Origin: Prostheceraeus crozeri
Lineage: Eukaryota; Platyhelminthes; Polycladida; Euryleptidae
Reading direction: 5' to 3'
NCBI GenBank assembly: GCA_907163375.1
Contig: CAJQUW010014307.1
Location: 1-64,000 of the forward strand
DNA length: 64,000 nt
A model generated the notes under the pieces. The model was not told the origin of the DNA. It saw only the letters and a list, made by a program, of their open reading frames with translations, and did no database searches. The translations under genes and the position numbers were made by a program. Positions 23,001 to 33,660 of this stretch are shown here, piece after piece. Position 1 is the stretch's first letter. The number at the start of each line of letters is the position of its first letter.

Positions 23001-25647
23001 GAACATTGGTTCAACTTGAAATTTTCATATTTTCCTCAAATGTCCCGTATTAATAATCTCGCACAAACTCTTCCATGATTTTATGGCCAAAGTCGACGTT
23101 TAGCACGACTAGATAACATAGTTTTCTCATTTCCATCGATGCCACCGAATCCATCCGGTTCATAATTTTGAGCAATTTGAATTTACTACCGAATAAACGT
23201 GTTCTTCAATGAGTACGTGTGCCCCAAACAGAAGTAATTCAAGCGTTAAGGTTTTTCCACAGATCTTTGCTTAATTAATCAAATTTCAAGTATTTCAGGA
23301 TGTTATAATACTCCCTCAAGTTACATTTAAGATATAAATACCTATTTTTAGACAATTCATCCAATTTTGAAATTTGATTTCAATAGCCTGCATGAGGAGC
23401 TATTTAATCGATCGAATTATAATCAATTCGAATCAATGAGAAACTGCTCTTCATCATATTTAGTTAATGTGAAGGAAGAAATAGAAATAAGTTTTAATTG
23501 TTAGAGAAAATTAAATCTCAAGACCCGTTCCGATTTACCCCTGTTGACGGCATTTTAGTCAACTAAACAACACCTGGCGCTTTAAACAGGGTACCTGTAG
23601 GCACTAAATTAGATGTTTCATTTGAAATACCTACACCTCAAAGTGACAAAACAAAGTTGGCTCACTCAAGCCAAACTATTTCGTTCATTCGCGACGAACT
23701 ATCTTGTTCTCTCACTCTCTCAATTGCTCATAAATAAACGGAAGGTGAGATGCTCTCTCCCTCTTTCTTACCCTTTGAGTGGCCTGATTCTAATCGATGA
23801 TGCAAACTCAAACCTGACTCCGTTTTCAAGAATGATAGCAAATGGTCCTGCAATACAATGATTGTCAGACCCATATTGATAAGACATGATAAGAGTTCAC
23901 GTGGAAGTCATGAGAAGCCTTCATATTCTTGCTCTTTATAGGAATTCTTCTCATCGATTTTATAGGAAATGGATGAAAAACTTCTGAATCTAGAAAGAGG
24001 CCTTACCATGTTTTCTTGCGATACAATTTTTCAGCGAAGGTGTTGCAGAATTGCTTCGTGGGTGATGGTAACATCGAGGAGGGAAGAGAATTGTCATTTC
24101 AAACTTTTTGAAAATGGGTTTTGAATTAATGTGCAGGACACTTTTGACTGCAAGCATGCGTTAGTAAAACAAGCTTCTAAAGTGCTTTTGCAACATCGTT
24201 TCTTTAGCACATTTTTCTCCCATTTTTTTATTTTCTCCCCTATTTACGATTGATACTAGAAGCCCTATCTAGTTTAGGTACCATTTTTATTAGACAGCAT
24301 TCAATAGTGTCACTAATGCGTCATTATTTGTACCTTCACTTCATTATGCCTCCATATTCTTCAATCTTATCAGTGAAGTCGAATCGATATTCACTACACT
24401 TTCATTTCATTTTAAACCCATTGGTAAAAGAGACATTAAAATAAAGATTGAATTACGAACGTAATTAATTCAGCATGCTTTCATACTTTACCAAATTTAT
24501 TTGGCAAAAGATTACTTTCAGTTTAACCAAGCGTTGAATTCCACAGAAGACATTGCGCAATTTTCATCGAAAACTAAGATCCAAGAGATAACAGTAATCT
24601 ACTGCACATCAAGGTCATTCTTAATACTTGAGTCCTTGGCAACTTAAAAGACTTCAGAATTTTAGTATAGAAGCATCGAAAATTCAATCATGGCCTCAGA
24701 TGAAGTAAGCCTTGATGTCATTAGTGTCCCAAAGTACAGCAGAATTCTCAATATTCTTTGCAATATTCCCTTTCTACGTGGTTCAACTATTTTTGTGATA
24801 ACTGGGCCTTCTTGGATATGGACAGTAGGCCGCTTAACATTGCTTTGAAAAAGAAGATCGGACCTCTTTCTTATCAAGCTGCTGTATTTCAAGCACCATG
24901 TGTGTCTGTAGCCTCACAATCTCTGGCAATTTCATGACGCTTGATAATGAAACGGTCAGAATTCCGAGTCAAAACTAGCCCATTCGACGGTGTCACCGAA
25001 TTGAATTCTTCAATGTGAAAACAGTAAGAAATGCATGGGTTTCAAGTGTTCCCGTTGCTACTTTTACTTGTCGTGTTGTGATAAGGCCATTAGACGGCAC
25101 CAGTCCAGGCGATCGGAATGTCTGTTCACAGGAGTTCGACACCGTCAGTGTAGGATTCTAGCAGATGTCGGCAGCTGTTCCAGGCATACTCCCTCAAGAG
25201 GCGCAGAGGAAGACGAAGTGGACACAAGTACCGATGAATTCTTAGAATATCCGTTTGAGAATCTATGCGTTGATGATAGCAAACATCGAATACTGTTAAA
25301 AATACTCAAAACTTCGCTCTGTACCCGAAGTATCATGCAAATGATTGTGACTGGCAACCTAAAGCAACCGCTGAACATCATGGGGATCAATTGATGTAAT
25401 TCTCACACACGATTTGAATAAGGAGAGTCCGTCCATAAAAATCCGATTTTTCGCTTTTGTTGTAAGACTACTCTGTGCATTGTTGGGTCGAATGTCGATC
25501 TTAGGGCAACTCCTAGGTCGACCCCAAGATGAGACCCGTCTGACCACCAGTTGAATGACGCATGCAATTCCGACAATATTTATTTGAGAACATAGACTTC
25601 AGTGCCGATGTTGACTTGTCGCAGATGTGTTCAATTAACTCAAAATC
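23001..25647. other. Long stretch without confident genes
   Basis: A 119-codon frame at 25035-25394 is Cys-rich at its start (CSRCYFYLSCC) but has no complete zinc-finger pattern and overlaps an antisense frame of similar length. Nothing else was supported. Confidence 0.4.
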
Positions 25648-25796
25648 AGAGTTGGAAGTGGGTCGTGGGTCATGGGTCAGGTGGGTCACAAAATCGCGTG
25701 GGTCACGTGGGTCGTGGGTCTTTTTTTCCGAAAAGTTGGTGGGCCAGGTGGGTCGTGGGTCAGACTTCGTTGACCAACTTCCAACCAGTTTGACCC
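25648..25796 (+). repeat. GTGGGTC minisatellite with inverted ends, copy 1
   Basis: Runs of GTGGGTC/GTGGGTCA units, interrupted by a short spacer, start after AGAGTTGGAAGTGGGTC and end in TTGACCAACTTCCAAC, so the array is bounded by an imperfect inverted repeat. GGG tracts every 6-8 bp satisfy a G-quadruplex pattern on the plus strand. A second copy is at 27329-27525. Confidence 0.85.
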
Positions 25797-27328
25797 ATGA
25801 TAGATTTGACAATCTCAAATACAGTAAACTTCATTTATTCGTATTAATATGATTCATGAAAAATGATTGAGTCAGTGTCACTGAAAGGGGTGATGGATGC
25901 AAACAGTCAAAATATGCAACACTATTGACGTTCACGTGCCTCATACAGTTTCAAAAGGGGGCGGAATTTACACGAATCAAAGGCTCGAAAACAATTGCTG
26001 CTGTCTACTGAGAGATGTTGGTTGGTGGAGAGAAGTTGTTTGAGTACAATTGTGTATGCTCGATTCTCGGTCGCTATGTCTGACGACGCCCAATGATGTG
26101 TGACCTTGATTTCAGAGATACAGCTACTGAAGAAGTCAAGTATTCAGAGGTTTTATTCATCTTGAACATTTTCTTTCAATGCCAGCTGACCTTCGTTTTG
26201 TTTGTTTCGTTTGATTTTGTTGGTCTTTCGTAGAAAATATCCTCTAGTAGAGATTAGAATAATAAATCTCTGGTAAAGATTGATCAGATCCTAAATATTT
26301 TCGAAATATGTAATTGATCAAAATATCTTGATAATAAACAGGCTTCATTCATAAAGTATCTAGCCGTTCACTACTTTCGCATCATACATTTTCCATGCAT
26401 CTCATTGCTAATTCGATACATGATAATCTGAAATACGATAATTCATACGACGGTCATTGATATAGACTTATCCCTTTCACACAGACTTTTTACGGCAGAG
26501 CTCTGTGAGGAGATATTTCTTGACACTTCGCATCAATAAAAAGTTTCGTTTTGATATTTGATTTGGTATCAATAAAAATAGGAATATTTGCATGATGTCA
26601 CTCGTGATTGTTAACACAATGTACTCGCACATATAGCGCCACGTACTCAAATATATCAGTTCATCTAGTTTACATTACATATACATTGCAAGCTAATTCT
26701 TGAATTATAATCTTTTCCTCATGCAATTTTCTATTCATGCTTACTCCATTTGCTTTTCAATGAATGTCATTCTTACATCAAATGTACAACTTTCTACTTA
26801 AATCGAACATTAGCGGAATAAATGAAATTTGAATCGATTGCCATCATAAGCAACAAAATATTAGATTGACGATTTTTCTGGGATAATTTTCACACATGTA
26901 TTATATAGCATAATAAATGCACGAATAAATGATTTAGGCCTACTGCAATCTTATTTTTCAACTTCATTTGATTAAGAAATGTAAAATTTGAAATTTAGTC
27001 TGTAGGGCCCTCAACTTTTAACTTTAACTCGTCTGTAGCACAATAAAGGATAGTCAAGAATTATAACAAGAAACAGAATCGTTTAAATTTTTTTAGAACC
27101 CTAGGCATTTGTGGTACATGATCTTTGATAATAAGATAATTTTGATGAGGTTCCATGTCCATTTATCATGTAACAAGTAATCTGATACACTTGAATCTTC
27201 ATAACAAATCTGTACAATAATTTTTATACTACGGGGCCTCTAGCTAGATAGACCTAGAATCTTGAATGAAAATGAAACTAGATGATAACAGAAAAGGAAA
27301 TTACACTCACATCATTCACCCTTGCAGC
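25797..27328. other. No gene seen
   Basis: AT-rich spacer between the two GTGGGTC arrays. Confidence 0.4.
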
Positions 27329-27525
27329 ATGTGGGTCAGGTGGGTCAAGTGGGTCAAAGATGTGGTGGGTCAGGTGGGTCGTGGGTCAGGGTACCCTGTG
27401 GGTCGGTGGGTCGTGGGTCATGTTTTCGTGAAAAGTCGGTGGGTCAGGTGGGTCGTGGGTCACATATGCCGTGGGTCAGGTGGGTCATGGGTCAAACTTC
27501 GTTGACCCACTTCCAACTCTGCTCA
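27329..27525 (+). repeat. GTGGGTC minisatellite with inverted ends, copy 2
   Basis: Longer array of GTGGGTC/GTGGGTCAG units. It ends CTTCGTTGACCCACTTCCAAC, like the end of copy 1. The shared end outside the repeat units means the two arrays descend from one mobile or duplicated unit, not from independent slippage. Confidence 0.85.
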
Positions 27526-28497
27526 AAATACATTTGTAGCTTCATTGCATGCAAATCAGCAAGCGTAGAATGAATGAATGCACTACAAAGCAGTAGAAAG
27601 AGCTTGCGTGCTGTGCATGTTATATTTACGTATCATTCCAAACAAGATAATCATTTTGCTTAACTGTACACGTCTGTATCCTTGACTAAATATTTTATTA
27701 TGTACAGCCTAGTGTATATAGATGTGTTTTATTCAATGCAAAGACTTATCATTCAGCCATTAATATTTGCTGCAGCTCGGTCCAAAGTTTTTGAATCAAT
27801 GCATTTCTCATGATAACAATCCCGACCTCGCACAGTGTCTTGAGTGCTCGGAAATCGCGTTTGATTATTTTGTAAAAAGCTTCGATTTTGACCTTGAAAT
27901 CTTAGATGAAAGGGTTGATCATGATAGTCATAGACCATCTCATATTTTTTCTTGAATCGATGCAACGCTATACCTGTTCATAATGTTGAATTCTAACCAA
28001 TCAGAGCCTCTTAAGGCTCATTTCAAACTGGATTTTTCAATCAAGGCGACTAAACAAACTAGTGAAAAATGCTTTTTTAGAAAAATTGTTCCGAAAATGT
28101 TTTAGTTGGATAAAAATAAAATTGCATCATAAAGTGAAAATGAATGAATTGGTTGGACAGAACGTTGACAATATTGCGGAACTGCGAATGAAAAGCTTTT
28201 GTAAAATGCATCATTTTCGGGGTAAAAATTGTTTCCTTGTCAATGTCACTCCAATGCGACAGAATGGAATATGCCATCGAGATAAGCACCTTCTCATGCC
28301 ACTGCGGTTCATAGCAAAACCTGTCCGTTCCTCCCAATTCCGAAAATACCTGTCCATCGACCTGTTCCATCAGAATCATACCTGTTTCAGCCGTGTGTAC
28401 GACAAACTGAGGATATGCATTTTCTTATCTGCTCATAGCGATTGTCTGAATAGTTTCAATCATAGATTACATGTAGTTTTCTTAGTTCAATTATATA
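27526..28497. other. No confident gene
   Basis: A 158-codon plus frame at 28062-28538 runs into the mariner terminus and has no domain, so I do not call it. Confidence 0.4.
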
Positions 28498-28499
28498 TA

Positions 28500-29254
28500 C
28501 GTGGTGCGCCCAATAAGCCTTTACACTACCACAGATAGAATAATCTGCGTAAGATTTCTTTTGAATGAGAAATGCACTCCAATGTTAAGGTTAAAAAAAT
28601 ATCATGGAATTAAATTTCTATGCTGGTTTTAGAATTTAGGAAGCGTTTTGTAGAAGTCTTATGCCATAGTCGCTTCGAAGAAAATGAGGTCGGGCACAGG
28701 TCATCGCAAACATGTTATCCATCTTTTGGTACTCAAGAGGTCCGATTCTTGAAGATTTTACCGAAAGAATGTTAAATGCGGCGTACTATTCCGATACTGT
28801 GCTTAAAGCCAAATCAAGCAGGCGGAAGCCAAGAAACAAGACCTTGTTTTTCCTACATGATAATGCACCGATCCACACCGCAAATTCGACGACAACGACC
28901 ATTGAACACTGCAGAATGAAGCTGTTACCACAATATCCATACAGTCCTGATTTAAGCCCCCTCAGATTTTCATCTGTTCCGCCAACTGAATAACGACTTA
29001 AGAGGAGAACAATTTGAGAACAAGGAACAGTTAAAGACAAAAGTTATGGAAATCTTGCAGAGTTATCCGATTTCTTTTTTCAAAAATGGCTTTTAAAGCT
29101 AGTTGAACGTTGGCAAAAATGTGTCGAGAACTGTGGCTCATAAATTGAAAAATGATTCTTCGACTCTTTATATACTGATATTTTAAAAATATGATTTTCA
29201 TCACAATATTTCACAACCTTCTGTGATAGTGTAAGGACTTATTGGGCGCACCAC

Positions 29255-29255
<1 letters not shown>
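28500..29255 (+). mobile_element. Deleted mariner element (DD34D), 756 bp
   Basis: Ends CGTGGTGCGCCCAATAAG / CTTATTGGGCGCACCACG are flanked by TA (28498-28499 and 29256-29257). From 28712 it encodes the C-terminal half of a mariner transposase: NAAYYSDTVL, FFLHDNAPIHTA (second catalytic Asp) and PQYPYSPDLSP, then, after a frameshift, SDFHLFRQLNNDLRGEQF (third Asp). Thirty-four residues separate the second and third Asp, as in mariner DD34D. The N-terminal helix-turn-helix and first Asp are deleted. Its termini match the inner mariner at 59169-60511, which is the complementary deletion. It could only move with a transposase supplied by another copy. Confidence 0.9.

Positions 29256-29312
<57 letters not shown>
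29256..29312. repeat. (TA)n microsatellite abutting the mariner
   Basis: About 28 TA units begin at the right-hand TA target site of the mariner element, which sits in ATATATA at its other end too. The mariner either landed in a TA tract or seeded its expansion. Confidence 0.9.
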
Positions 29313-29316
<4 letters not shown>

Positions 29317-29565
29317 CAAATCTCAACAGATGCAACCACCACGAGACATGTTTCGGCCTGTTGGGCCTCATCAGTCGTGAGTAGGTTTGAACCCGCGACG
29401 TCGGAGCTAGAGGACGTGCAAGCATACCCTCTAACCACAAGGCCACCGGACCATCTGTTGAGAGTGTGAATGATTGCAGTCAAGTGATTGCAGAAAGCAG
29501 TCCGCCCTCCACGTGCCTCCGTTAAAGCAGTGCCTTCCTGGCTAATTCACGCTCTCAACATGCGA
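29313..29565 (-). mobile_element. tRNA-derived SINE with hammerhead ribozyme, copy 1
   Basis: On the minus strand: TCTCAACAGATG, a tRNA-like head with box A (TGGCCTTGTGGTTAGAG) and box B (GGGTTCAAACC), a hammerhead ribozyme, then CATCTGTTGAGA. The first and last 12 nt are perfect inverted repeats, so the unit (29325-29465) is closed by a 12-bp stem. Beyond the head, 29461-29565 carries the inner segment also seen in the palindrome at 41525-42066, here with part of the second arm lost. The tRNA-like head implies RNA polymerase III transcription and LINE-dependent retrotransposition (family knowledge). Confidence 0.85.
29339..29381 (-). ncRNA. Hammerhead ribozyme (type I), SINE copy 1
   Basis: Minus strand reads CACGA-CTGATGAG, GGCC-CAACA-GGCC (stem-loop II), GAAAC, AT, GTC, TCGTG. 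Both conserved core boxes (CUGAUGA and GAAA) are intact. Stem II is four G-C pairs, stem I is CACGA/TCGTG plus a wobble, and cleavage is predicted after GTC. Stem III is minimal (about 2 bp), as in many animal retroelement hammerheads, which often work best as dimers. Confidence 0.85.
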
Positions 29566-30881
29566 TGGCTACCATCGCTAAATAGAGATATGTGAAATGC
29601 CATGTATAGAAATTTATCTCTGCCTACATAGATATTAATTTGAGATTTTGTTGACATCTTATTACTTAACCTTTTCTTATATATCTAAGTTAAATTAGTT
29701 GGATGTATATGAAAGATATTTGATTCTGTGAATAAATCATATATGCCCTTGAGAAGCCTGCAACAGCCAGAAACCGGTCGAAGATGACCACCTTCCCCAA
29801 AAATATGATGCTTTCCTTTCACTCCATTTATGGCGAGTGGCAATTTTCATGGCTGTTGTTTCGACCCACATTTTGGAACAGCATTGGGAAGAAGGGTGCC
29901 CAAGTATGTGGACAAAGAGGAGATCACCGCGGTTCTAATGGAGCCATTCCCCATCTCAAATGATTCCTAGAACTGCCGCAAATCGTGCTTGAAATTTTTC
30001 ATTGAAAAAAGTCTAACTTTTGAAAAACACTCTCGTCATTACTGGGTTGAGATGCTTTTTGTCTGATTCATGCTCATGCACCAGCTTGAGTGTCAAGATT
30101 TCAAAAATCTCAAATGAGAAGTATGAAAGAATTCTAGATGTCAAGGGGAGGTGCGAAAATAAATGAACATTGATTTTTCAAATAAAAACTGATAATTTAT
30201 TCAATTTAGAATACTTTGCACAACAAGAGAAATTGTTAATTAACTCTCTTGTGGCTGTTCACGACTGACATGAGCTTTAAAGACTGAAAGAGACAGAAAG
30301 TGAGACGCTCGCTGATGCAAGGAATTGGATGATGCGAATAATAGAATAAATATTTCACTGCTTTAATCGGCCGTCTCAACAGCTGAAGCGAAACATCACG
30401 TGACACGTCTCATCAGATTGCCAAACCAGTTTGTAAAGAGGAAAGAAAACGAGGGAAATTCTCAACTGAGTTCCATGAGGTTCGACATCTGTCATGTTGA
30501 TTGTTTAATGAATGATTAGAGTACTGAGGACTTCATTGCCATCTGTAACTGATACCGTCAGTTTGATAGGAATACTGAGCTGTGCAACCGAATGCTGTTC
30601 TTGAGAGACGATTGATATGGAGGCGATTCAAGCTGGGATAAAGCTACTCCTAGCCTAGTCTAAAGTCTTAACTGTTTTGAACTATTTTGATTAAGGTTGC
30701 AAGTGAGAAGTTTGCATTGCTGCTATAACTTATCTTTGGATAAGATGTGACAGACAATGAAGATACCGGCAGGTTGTTATTCACTGTTATTATAATTTCT
30801 CTAAAGGCCTTATACAAAACCATTTTGTTGAAATAACTTACAATAGATCGCCTTGCGTCAGGAATCTACAACTCTTGCATG
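29566..30881. other. No gene seen
   Basis: Short frames without domains; no repeat recognised. Confidence 0.4.
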
Positions 30882-31886
30882 CACAGAATTAGATTGTTTT
30901 AAGCGTACAACTTTGCTAAAAGTGCAAACTGATTCAAACCGATGTCACATGCAGGAACGTACCACTAAGTGGGCAAACAGAATTTTCCAATGCCCTATAC
31001 GTGTAGAGATAGGAAGAATAGTCGTCCACCGCTTGTGGATTGCTCTGAATTCCTTTAAAATGCTCCGATCGCTGCGATTCCTTCAGATTCGAAGAATTCA
31101 GATCATTGCGCAAAAGTATTCTCGATAATGTTGGTCCCTCCGATCATTATCAAAAAAGTTAGCAGACGCTCGAAAAAACATTCACTAACTTTTCTGTAGA
31201 GCTCGACATCGTCTGTGTCTCTTTGCTGTGTGATCTGGTTGATAACAGTCACTGAAGCTTCGCACAATTTGGCGTGTTTAATGTTGAACTGGCTGCTCAT
31301 TGTTCAATTTCTATGGTATTATGTCAGCAGATTGTGCCATTTCATTAACGTTACGTGTTCTACTCACAGAATTAGACAGGTCGTCTCTTCTATCGTTTGA
31401 CTAGAAGGGAAGCATTGGAACATGTAACGTAAATGAAATGGCACAATCTGCTGACATAATACCATAGCAATCGAACAGTCAGCAGCCAGTTCAACATTAA
31501 ACACGTCAAATTGTGCGAAGTTTCAGTGACTGTTATCAACCGGATCACATACCAAAGAGACACGGCCGATGTCAAGTTCTACAGAGAAGTTTGTGAACGT
31601 TTTTTCATGCGCCTGCTAACTTTTTTAAAAATGATCGGAGGGCCCAACATTATCGAGAAAACTTTTGCGCAATGATCTGAATTATTCAAATTTGAAGGAA
31701 TCGTGGCGATCGGAGCATTTTGAAAGAATTCAGCGCAATCCGCAAGCGACGCACGGCTATTCTTCCTATCTCTGTAAGGTATTTAAAATTTCTTTTTGCC
31801 CACTTATTAAGTTCCTGCATGTGCCATCTGTTTGAATCAGTTTGTACTTCTAGCAAAGTGATTTGATTAAACAATCTAATTCTGTG
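30882..31886. mobile_element. 1-kb palindromic (foldback) element
   Basis: Arms 30882-31360 and 31418-31886 are inverted copies around a 57-bp loop. Outer ends are CACAGAATTAGATTGTTT / AAACAATCTAATTCTGTG. Identity looks high but not perfect, with small indels. Partial relatives lie at 343-575 and 58060-58160. No transposase frame and no clear target duplication. The loop contains another CACAGAATTAGACAGG, similar to the outer end, so the palindrome may be two elements joined head to head. Confidence 0.85.
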
Positions 31887-32279
31887 GTTCTACTGCTTCC
31901 TTTCTAGTCAGACAGAAGAATAGGCGACCTGTTTAATTCTCCGGTTGCATGTTTCGGTAATTTGATTCTCCTAAAGATCTAGCAACCGATGTTTAGTCGA
32001 GCGACTGAAATTACCATAGAAATAGATTGTTTATCTGAAGTTCCATTGCATGAGGCTTTACTTCTATTCTAGAGGTTTTTTGTTATCAACTTCTATGGAA
32101 ATTACTATCAACTAACAGCTGTTGTCCATTCTAGTCCCGATAACTTAAAAATAGCGAAAAGTCAGATATCTGTGGTTTGCATCATAGTGCTTACTCTTGC
32201 AGCAGTAATTCACTTTCATGAAAGCTAAACTTTGGTATCACCTTTCTAGCAAACCATGATAGAGACCACGGTTAACCAT
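31887..32279. other. No gene seen
   Basis: AT-rich flank of the palindrome; nothing recognisable. Confidence 0.4.
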
Positions 32280-32440
32280 AGTTGTGTCTTTGTGATACAG
32301 TGCTCGCTCTGCCTCCGGGAGACCTTGATTCAAGCCTTGGTCATTTCAAACCTAAGACTTTAAAGTGGGCACTTTGAAAATGGCTTAAAAGAGACATTCT
32401 GTGCCTAATGTGCTTCCGTATATCGGCCTAAGCAAGGCAT
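32280..32440 (+). mobile_element. tRNA-derived SINE, family with AGTGCTCGCTCTGC head
   Basis: CAGTGCTCGCTCTGCCTCC with GATTCAAGCC downstream forms box-A/box-B-like spacing, followed by GTCATTTCAAACCTAAGAC and an AT-rich tail. It is the same family as 38641-38755, which is on the other strand. The start of the tRNA-like head is degraded. Confidence 0.65.
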
Positions 32441-32832
32441 TTTTATTTCACTTTATTCATTTTATGGATAGACAGTAGGAATGTTGGTTCACTTCTTTTA
32501 ATCTCTTCCTGCTGTGAAAATGAGTGCCAATCAACAAGATCATCGCCTTCTCAATATCAATCATTCTTCGTAAACTTGGCGCATTTTGTAGCATCTTTAA
32601 CGACCGATTTAAAGAAAGCATGCTAACAAAATTCATACTATAAATGATCAAATTTGAATGAACGATTATAAAATGCTTGATTACAAAGTCAAGCACTTTA
32701 TCAGAGATCATAAAATCAATTGTAAGTGCTTTACACAAATGTGTGCTGCCTGTGGTGATGAACACAATGGCATGAATGCATAATGAGAGACTATCAGATC
32801 CATCTCAATACCGGTGTTACAGTACTCGCTCT
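32441..32832. other. No confident gene
   Basis: A 102-codon minus frame (32457-32765) has no firm family match. Confidence 0.35.
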
Positions 32833-33660
32833 CCCTCTGCTTCAGTTTCCTACCGGAAAATCTAAGCTCGGATACATTTTCTGATCGGAAATTTTAACCA
32901 TGCTCCTTGTGCCCTGCTGTATTTTCCTAGTCTCTTTCATTTTCCTATTAGCTTTGCTGGTTTAAAAAAAAAGTTTGTTAAAGTCATCGGATACATCTTC
33001 CCCCTCTGTCTTAGCTTCCCAAGGGAAAAATTCCCTTCAACAAAAAAGTCAGATGTATTTCTCGTTCTTCTTTAGATGTACGACCATGCATGTCTTCACT
33101 AGCATGCAGCTTCACCATCTTTGAGTTCCTCTCTTCATCTGTTAAAAGAACACGCCTTGCCGAAGTATGCCGCGACTTGCGTGCATCCGTCAAGCGCTGT
33201 TTTCCTTTGTAAAAAAGTTGGCCATCCTCCCAAAAGTAATTTGCAGCCTTGGAACGCAGACGTCGCTTGCCATTTTTCATTTCATCGATGTTACCTGGAT
33301 ACTTCTTCCGCACCAGATATTCCAAGACCATCGAATCTGTGATTGACATGCTGTCAACTTCCATTGAGCTTCAGACATTGTTCGATCAGACACGAGGCTA
33401 TTTATCTTGTAGCAAACGTTCGGAGTCATGGAACACCATTTAATCAATTATGTTCATAAGACCATCACAATTACACCATCACATTGAGGTCAAATAAGGT
33501 CTCAATAGAGAAAGCGGAAAATGTATATTACGGAAACTTAGAACCGTGTATATGTTGCGGTTTTAAGTTTCCTACTAGGAAAATGAGACCAACGACTCTT
33601 TTTCCTAATAGGAATATAAAACCAAGATTACAATTTCCGATCGGAAAATAAAACTGAGGG
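32833..33660 (-). mobile_element. Element remnant with integrase-type zinc-binding domain (fossil)
   Basis: A minus-strand frame (33011-33364, about 117 aa) resembles the H2C2 zinc-binding region that precedes the integrase core. It has KKYPGNIDEMKNGKRRLRSK, a NYFWEDGQLFYKG block, RRVLLTDEERNSKMVKLH and a following His region. This domain is found in Gypsy-type elements and in Ginger/KRBA2/GIN-like relatives. Around it, short palindromes of the form TTTCC-N4-GGAAA recur near both edges: 32846, 32877, 33568, 33601 and 33634. The integrase core is not seen. It is broken; whether it is a Gypsy or Ginger derivative is unresolved. Confidence 0.6.

Noticed and set aside
25035-25394. Possible zinc-finger gene (CSRCYFYLSCC)
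   Set aside because: No second half of a zinc-binding pattern, and a comparable frame lies on the other strand.
28062-28538. 158-codon frame
   Set aside because: It runs into the terminal repeat of the mariner element and has no domain.
29390-29464. True tRNA gene
   Set aside because: Boxes A and B are present but the arms do not fold as a tRNA, and the same head recurs with a fixed downstream body, which marks a SINE.
29313-29565. Penelope-like element or retrozyme
   Set aside because: Both can carry hammerheads, but no Penelope reverse transcriptase is nearby, the ribozyme is not in tandem repeats, and a tRNA-like pol III head is present.
32457-32765. LINE C-terminal segment (KMLQNAPSLRR)
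   Set aside because: One LQNA-like word, but the expected neighbouring LINE blocks are missing.
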